Of a DNA stretch of 64,000 bases, positions 57,437-64,000 are shown one piece after another. Below the pieces are notes generated by a model. It did no database searches. It saw nothing but the letters and a program-made list of their open reading frames with translations, and was not told where the DNA came from. Position numbers and translations under genes: made by a program. Within the stretch, counting starts at the first letter, position 1; every line of letters starts with the position of its first letter. The stretch comes from Pohlia nutans (Eukaryota; Streptophyta; Bryopsida; Bryales; Mniaceae), in assembly GCA_022496805.1 (NCBI GenBank), contig CM040088.1:29208452-29272451 (forward strand), in the 5' to 3' direction.

Positions 57437-59163
57437 AGACAGATATAGATGAACTACTCTTTATTTACAATGATCTTTGGACCATTGTTATGATGATTGT
57501 TATTATGTGTATTGGCAGTAAACAAAAGTAAACCATGAAATTACTTTATCCAAAACTAGATGCTACAATAAATAGTTTTTTTCAAAAAAATAAGGTTTAG
57601 TAGATGGAACGTTTGAAAATATTCTTCAAGATTCTCTTTTTCACCATACAATTTATTTTTACTTTTTTCTTAAAAAAATAATTTCCCAAATATTTTGACA
57701 ATTGTTTTTAGAAATATTTTCTGCAGACCCTGCCCTTCACCTACGGTACTATTCACATTCTCATTGACATAAATAAAACAACCCATGTGTGTCTCAGGTC
57801 TAACCAAACCAAATTTGGGAAACTCATGTGTGTCTCAGGTTCCAAACTCAGGTCTAACCAAATGTGGCTCTACAGTAATTGTCATTAGAATATTGCCTCG
57901 CGTTTGAACATTGTGACTGAATTGCCGGAATTTTTAAATTCATTTGTTTTATAAGAATTTTACGACAGGAATAGTTCCATAGTGCATTTCACATTTCTTG
58001 CACTAATCACGTTTATATACCAGTATTAGTAATCCTGAACAAATGCATAATCACATAATAAGCTTTAATAGTACTCTTGTGTATAAACAATTGAGTATAG
58101 ATTTTTTTTAATGTTTTTTTGTCTTATCAAGTACAATTTATTTCAGGATGGTGAGTATTACGGCCAAATCTGTCTTCATTTTATAATTATTTTGTAAGCA
58201 GGACTATTTGGGAATTTTAAAAAAAGTTATACAAAATATAGATATTTCTAATTTTATGAGAATCAAGTACCAGTAATGTACTTTGCATTAACCCTTAAAG
58301 GACATACTAAGTCCCACGGGCTTTTTGGTACTCTCAAGGCTCATAAGTTTCTAAAGTTCCGTGTTTCTATATTTTGTAAGTTTCATTGTTACATTTTCCA
58401 AAACCAAATTCCTAAGTAACTACCTCTTTATCCACAATGGTCTTTGGGCTAGTGTTATTTATTTTCGGTGGTTTTTCACTAAATTGCTACACAAAATATA
58501 TTGTCCAAAAATGGACTATTGAGATGTAATAAGAAAATAATTGCCGAAAAAGGGTGAAATGCAAGGATAATACTGCTATGTTTTTAGATGAATGTCTACA
58601 TTTTTGGATTAGTAAAACATATTTCATACATGTTTCATCCAATTTATGGATGTAAGCATCTTCAACGTTTCACAGAAGATTGCAAAAAAATCTCTAGTTA
58701 TGAGATACCGTAGCTTGATAGCAAGTTTGGCACAGATTAATTCAATTTTTTTTAGAAATTGTCATGTGTTGCTTTCTTATTGGTTGCGACCCATGAAAAA
58801 AAGGATGTGGGTGATAGGAAAGCTGCCATGGAACTCCAAATGTCGGAGCTGCTACCATGTTACGGTATATAATCAACACTTCCAAAGTGAATTCTTTTGT
58901 GCATAATCAGAGGTGAGGTACTATGGTAATAATTACATAACTTCAACATCGTCCCTGCAGGAGGATGTATAGCTTGAACAACACCACGGCTCGATCGCGG
59001 CCGCGGCGATCTTCTCTAGATAGCCAAGCTGTAATCCACAGAGACAGCCCCAAAAAGAACCAACATCTGCCATATCCAATCTCCAGAATTCAGGGACAAT
59101 GTAGAATCACATGGACAGCCTTGTTGAGCCCTCGCTGAAGCAACACTGCAATTGACCTCAAAA
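57437..59163. other. Spacer with one unmatched TTAA-type end and an unassigned open block
   Basis: TTAA at 58288-58291 then CCCTTAAAGGACATAC starts a family-like element; no right end found. A reverse-strand block at 59150-59015 with an acceptor-like TTGCAG reads SLNSGDWIWQMLVLFG before TAG, unassigned. A short direct repeat (CATGTGTGTCTCAGGT) lies at 57784-57840. Confidence 0.4.
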
Positions 59164-59166
59164 ATA

Positions 59167-59286
59167 CACTAGTAGAAAAGGTGGCGCTGCCGAAGGAGAT
59201 TCCCAGGCAAGTGGTGTTCAATTCCACGCATGCATAGTGTTTTTGCCTGGGCATCTCTTAGGGGAGCGCCACATTTTCTACTAGTG
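59167..59286. mobile_element. Mini-CACTA element, copy 2
   Basis: 120 bp; ends CACTAGTAGAAAAGGTGGCG and GCGCCACATTTTCTACTAGT plus G. 3-bp duplication ATA at 59164-59166 and 59287-59289. Confidence 0.93.
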
Positions 59287-59289
59287 ATA

Positions 59290-60345
59290 GTCAACATATA
59301 CGGTATATGAGTGAAAGCTTGGTAAAGTGGACCGACATTGATCCCTAAGAAGAAGCAACAATGCAAGGTCGAAAAATACATTAAATTTTTATTTTTTTGT
59401 AAATTTTAGTTTGCTAATAATTTTTTTTGAAAAAACATAATGTTTAACAAAGTCGCACAAAGAAAATTGAAAAAATTCATCTTCAATAATTATATATGTA
59501 TGTTCTAATAGTCAAAATTGAAAAATTAGTTTTGAGCCAAATTGAAAAGTTGATATAAAACAAGCTGAAAATGCATCAAATATTTATTTTTTTGAAGATT
59601 TTTTTCTTTGGAGCCCTTAAATGCACAATAGACTTAAAGAATATTAAAATTATAATCATATTAAACTAGGGCTTTGTTTCTCTCCGGACTACCCAGTGAC
59701 AAAATATCAATTGTGTACATGGTGTTAGTAACTATTCAAAATATATATTCAAAATCATAATTATAAACATGAATTACCACTTTATAAATTAGTGCTTCGT
59801 TTCTCTCCGCACATAAAAGGCTATGAAATTGAAAAGATGTGAAAGGCTAGGTTACTTCACATAATGATCTTCGAGGATAGAACAGTCATGGAAAGACCAT
59901 CCAAGGTAGTTTACATCATAGAAAGGTTACATCATAAAAAATCCTACCATAGATCTGTCGATTGAAGGCTCGCTTACATGTAAGCAACTATATAAACGTT
60001 GGAAATGCACAATTAGAACCTATAGCTATCAATACCATTTTTTCTAAACCAACTTTGATTTAAGGTCGTCACTCAAATATAATTTAGTTCATCAAATTTG
60101 CTCCCAAAATTGGATTTAGACATCTATTTTTGAGCTCTACTTTTGGTAATTTTTTTAATGATTCTTACTTTGAAACTTTGGATTCGAGTACTTATAAGAA
60201 CAACAAAGGGCGTCATGAAATTAAAACCGATAAAAAAAAGCCAATAGAAAAGACAATTTGATACTCTTTTATAGCCTTTGACCAAACGCATTGTGATTTC
60301 ATCAGGGTGGGTCAACTTTTTGGTACACAATACCATGCTTTCACC

Positions 60346-60347
<2 letters not shown>
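59290..60347. other. AT-rich spacer, no gene seen
   Basis: No coding signal. CTTTGTTTCTCTCCG occurs at 59672 and again, nearly identical, at 59794. Confidence 0.6.

Positions 60348-60408
<61 letters not shown>
60348..60408. repeat. (TA)n microsatellite
   Basis: About thirty uninterrupted TA units. Confidence 0.95.
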
Positions 60409-60412
<4 letters not shown>

Positions 60413-61104
60413 TGAATAACATCTCGCATTAGAGCATCACCACCGCGTCTCTAAATAGACTCGACTCGGTATAGTCGACCCTTTGTAATGCAAATGATTA
60501 GAAAAATAATCGTTTAATGCTATATTCTTTACTCACAAGCCTAATGAATGAAGCCTAGGTGCACCTAGAATGTTGTCCGAGTGAAGATGATCTGACCTAA
60601 AATGTCCTACTTTATAAGTGTTAGCATCTATAAATGTTAGTAACATTTAACAAATATAGAGGGACGATTGTATGCGCAAGTGGCACTGCTCCAACCCTAT
60701 TTGTGCCACACTACAAACCTGCCAACAAGGGCACTTCAAATGTGAGCCATGTCCCGAGATAAGAGCGTCTCTTCAAGCAACCTCGAACTTCTCAATTATG
60801 TCCAAATCTCTCATTTTTGTAAAAAATCATTTGTAGGACAGGTCGATCAAGAGTGGGGAGAGTGGCGTGATAAACATCAGCCCCGTCAAACAAAATATAG
60901 TGAATCATTGTGACGTTCATAGGTGGCGATGTTCTAACAATGTAGGTCGGTTTTCTCTTTTCTTTTTTTCTAGCTACTTGGAGCTAGACTCCAATGTTGT
61001 GGCACAGTCACAATGGTCTAAATTTGAAGGGGCCACCCTCCATTGCATGCATAGTGCACTGCTACAGTGCAGACAAAAAAAAAACTTTGTTTTCAGGTGA
61101 TTGT
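60409..61104. other. Spacer, no gene seen
   Basis: Mixed composition with short open frames only. Confidence 0.5.
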
Positions 61105-61107
61105 AAT

Positions 61108-61227
61108 CACTAGTAGAAAAGGTGGCACTGCCGAGGGAGATGCCCAGGCAAGTGGTGTCCAACTCCACACAAGCACAATGATTTTGACTAGGCATCTCCC
61201 TGGGAGCGCCACCTTTTCTAACTAGTG
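61108..61227. mobile_element. Mini-CACTA element, copy 3
   Basis: 120 bp; ends CACTAGTAGAAAAGGTGGCA and GCGCCACCTTTTCTAACTAG plus TG. 3-bp duplication AAT at 61105-61107 and 61228-61230. Confidence 0.93.
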
Positions 61228-61230
61228 AAT

Positions 61231-61793
61231 TGACGTGGATTTGTATCAAAAATAGGAATTTTTTTATTATAAAATTTAATAAAAAGTCCTACCAATTATT
61301 TTTGGACAAAGATTGCACCTGGGTGTAGGAGAGCACGTAGAAGACAAGCAATACTAGTGTTGAATGAAGACTCAGATCTAATAATTGTATTTCGCACTCA
61401 TGTATGGGGAGGAAAATGAAAGTTTGTCCTTGCCTGCTTTTACGGTCGATCATATAACTTACTAGTGAGAGAAGGCCGGGCCGGACCGGGCGCCACCAAA
61501 ATCGCCCGTTAGTACGTACCATGGAAATGTGTATGTGTGCATGATTGCAGTGCAACCTGGGCACGCCATGTCGACGTGAGGTGGTTTGCAAAAGTGTCTA
61601 GCCAGGTCTGGACGTTGCACATTCTTGTTGTCAGGGTGCAGAAATTTGGCACTTCCTCGCGGGGTGCTTTTTTAGTACATGAACAAAATAAAAAGCGAGT
61701 TTCGCAATATATTGACAACGGTATGAAATTGTTCTTCTGGCAATGATGGGGTCTCCAAAGAAGGCCACTGGAAGCCCTTTCAACTTTCCACTG
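61231..61793. other. Spacer, no gene seen
   Basis: Mixed composition with overlapping short frames on both strands; nothing recognised. Confidence 0.5.
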
Positions 61794-61795
61794 TA

Positions 61796-61988
61796 CACCG
61801 ATTATTGCCGTTACTGTGATTCACAGTAATTCACTATTCTCATAGTAATTGTGGTATTAGAACAAAGTGTGACTCGAGAATTCTCACAGTGAGTAGTGAG
61901 GATTGTGTGTAAAGTCTCATACTAATTGAGGATTGGGTGGGAAATCTCACACTAAATCTATGATTCACAGTAATGGCAATAATCGGTG
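61796..61988. mobile_element. MITE with CACCGATTATTGCC ends and TA flanks
   Basis: 193 bp. Left CACCGATTATTGCCGTTACT, right, in reverse complement, CACCGATTATTGCCATTACT. Flanked by TA (61794-61795 and 61989-61990). CTGTGAATC blocks repeat inside the arms. Confidence 0.8.
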
Positions 61989-62284
61989 TAATAGAACATG
62001 ATGTCTCTTTCACCAAATAAAGCAACGGAAGGGCGCCACGATTGGCTAAAACAGGAATGTCAATGGCTATGTTTAGGGTTTTCCAAATTTGCTTAGTGGT
62101 GTTGGTTACAACGAGACAAAAGTTGCCTAAATTTTCCATCTTTCAGGGGATGAAATGCAACGAGGTTTCTAGTAGTGTTCGTGCAAACTTGTCATCAAGT
62201 GCGTAACAAGTTCGGCTATTCACTTCTTTGAGAGAGAAATAACTCTGATTCTTTCATTCAATGGAAGCGGCAAGTGCATCTGAA

Positions 62285-63827
62285 CCCATGGACGTCCAAC
62301 CGTCCAAAAAGTGGACGATGTACAGAATCAAACACAGTTTTCTCATCCCTCATTGACTTTTTGTAGTGTGGATCTTTTACTATATATATTATGGGAAGTT
62401 AGCTTCAGACATGTGCAATCTGATTAGAAAGGGAATGATTTGTGAAACTTTTATGCCTCATTTCATGTTGTAGTGATTCACCCAAAAATTCAAAGATTTC
62501 AATGTAAAAGTGCTCTTATAAGAATCAACTCATTAAATTAAGCAACCAAAAAATCTCCAAAAAATCACTACACTTAGAATATTACATTTCAACCAATCAC
62601 AACAAATTTCGTGTACAAATTGTCAAAATCTTATTCGTAATCAAATTACAAAAAAATTGAATTTTAAGTCTTGTAGAAAAATATTGGTGATAACAATCAC
62701 AAATATAACCATATGGATAGAATCAAAAATTCATGATGTACAGTGGGGTCCAACATGGAATGGCGTTTTTGGTTTCGCAGTGAGAAAAATTTCAGTACTG
62801 CCAACTTTGAAAGCCTCCCGAGAACTCAAAAATTGGTATTTTACCACGAAATTTTTACCAAAGACTTATCTTTAAGTTAATTATATGTATGCCAAATTTC
62901 AAGGCCAAAAGATTCACCAAAAAAAAGTTATTAAAAATCTACCAACATTGGTAGTTATTCACTGCTGCCAACTTTGACAACCCCCCAAAGATTGAATTAT
63001 TATTTTTTTGCCATGAAATTCTTGGAAAAGAAACTTCTTTATGTTAATAACATATGATAAAAATTTCAATGCCAAAAGATTAATACAAAAAAAGATATTG
63101 ACAATCTACCAACATGTGTAGTTGTGGGAAACAATGGGGGAAACTTTGCTACCAACTTTGACACCCTCCCTACGGTTGAGAAATTGTCTATTTACCATGA
63201 AATTTTTGGTACAACATGCTCTTTATGACAAAAACATTCATGCCAAATTTCAAGGTCAAAAAATCTATACAAAGAAAAATATTTACAATCTACCAATGTG
63301 TGTAGTTTCCCCCATTGTTTCCCACAACTACACATGTTGGTAGATTGTTAATATCGTTTTTGTATTAATCTTTTGGCCTTGAAATTTTTATCATTTGTCA
63401 TTAACATAAAGAGTTTTTTTTTCCTAGAATTTCATGGCAAAAAAAAATTAATTCAATCTTTGGGAGGCTGTCAAAGTTGGCAGCAGTGAAAAAATTTCCA
63501 TAGCTACCAATGTTGGTAGATTTTGAATAACTTTTTTTTGGTGCATCTTCTGGCCTTGAAATTTTGTATGCATATAATTAACTTAGAGATAATGCTTTGG
63601 TAAAAATTTCGTGGGAAAATACCAATTTTTGAGCTCTCGGGAGGCTTTCAAAGTTGGAAGTACTGAACTTTTTCTCACTGCGAAACCAAAAACGCCATTC
63701 CATGTTGGACCCCACTGTACAACTTTTATTCGTATATCAAATTCAAAATAATTATCCCTCTTAGTTGCATTTAATAAGACATCTTTGAAATTCTCCAAAT
63801 CTGGAGAGGGGTGAGGAAGTTTAGGGG
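62285..63827 (-). mobile_element. TTAA-family A element split by a palindromic TA element
   Basis: Left TGAA (62281-62284) then CCCATGGACGTCCAACCGTCC with AAAAAGTGGACG after it; right GAGGAAGTTTAGGGG then TTAA (63828-63831). The family A interior stops at 62740 and resumes at 63720 (CAACTTTTATTCG). Confidence 0.92.
62741..63717. mobile_element. Large foldback Tc1/mariner-like element built from tandem units
   Basis: 977 bp between TA (62739-62740) and TA (63718-63719). Ends CAGTGGGGTCCAACATGG, long inverted arms 62741-63148 and 63304-63717, spacer 155 bp. The left arm plus spacer consists of three diverged ~165-bp direct units, each with CCAACTTTGA, a CATGAAATT block and AATCTACCAA. TA target and CAGTG-type ends suit Tc1/mariner. 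No ORF. Confidence 0.88.
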
Positions 63828-63831
63828 TTAA

Positions 63832-64000
63832 TCTTTTAAAAACCCAAGGTATAGTAACCTCATCAAATTCTCACTTTTGAATAAGTATATTAAACTTTTA
63901 AATACGTTCTCCAGTTCAGAAACTGGATCTTTAAATTTAATTTGAATCTTTCATACAAACTAGTAATCAAGTACGTAAGAAATTTGGTTGCTCACTCCTA
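63832..64000. other. Window end, no gene seen
   Basis: AT-rich with no signal. Confidence 0.6.

Noticed and set aside
43380..59100. Recurrent TCCAATTTCCAGAGTCAAGG-like motif near 43380, 48565 (inverted) and 59080
   Set aside because: Too short and diverged to define a family; noted only as a possible remnant.
60348..60408. Long TA run as an origin or functional element
   Set aside because: A plain dinucleotide microsatellite.
1..64000. CRISPR arrays, rRNA, bacterial operons or viral genes
   Set aside because: Nothing of the kind is present; the regularly spaced similarities are transposon families, and the genes have plant-type introns.

Overview
The window is AT-rich nuclear DNA of a land plant. 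Three spliced genes and one intronless gene can be read in full or in part. All introns used have GT-AG borders and consistent phases. Their nearest recognisable relatives are plant proteins: a GID4 ubiquitin-ligase substrate receptor, an RWDD1/Gir2-like protein, a malectin-like LRR membrane protein without a kinase, and a SOL1/carboxypeptidase D-like zinc carboxypeptidase. Short elements with TTAA target sites and piggyBac-like ends are abundant. Such elements are uncommon in flowering plants as far as I know, so I lean towards a non-seed plant (moss, liverwort, lycophyte or fern). That placement is inference; no marker gene settles it.

Layout. 1-2261 (minus): GID4 homologue, entering from beyond the left edge, with three MITE remnants in its introns. 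2262-3281: shared head-to-head promoter and leader region, with a triplicated RWD-gene leader and a decoy upstream ORF. 3282-4043 (plus): RWDD1-like gene, followed by about 800 bp of tandemly repeated 3' flank. 4900-29100: no intact recognisable gene. This stretch holds short non-autonomous DNA transposons, an inverted segmental duplication (about 11.5-14.05 kb against 18.47-20.3 kb, with a third partial copy at 22.3-23.85 kb) and one probable decayed membrane-protein gene near 14.2-15.1 kb. 29172-33936 (minus): ten-exon malectin-like LRR gene. 34-45.3 kb: transposon-rich spacer. 45652-52461 (minus): fourteen-exon SOL1-like carboxypeptidase whose introns hold five TTAA elements. 52.5-64 kb: spacer, a possible two-exon microprotein, mini-CACTA elements, and a palindromic TA-flanked element nested in a TTAA element.

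The most informative observation concerns the short elements rather than the genes. At least six families with different interiors share ends of the type TTAA-CCC(C/T)TAAA(C/G)G.CC. They insert at TTAA, duplicate it, and repeatedly land in the TTAA at the edge of, or inside, an earlier element. Filled and empty versions of one insertion can be compared inside this window (12.1-12.7 kb against 19.92-19.98 kb), which identifies the target duplication directly. CACTA-like (3-bp duplications verified for three copies), Stowaway/mariner-like (TA) and Harbinger-like (TAA) miniature elements are also present. No transposase gene of any kind was found in the window.

The four genes do not form a pathway. 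Their linkage looks like ordinary sparse plant gene spacing, apart from the head-to-head GID4/RWDD1 pair, which may share a promoter.
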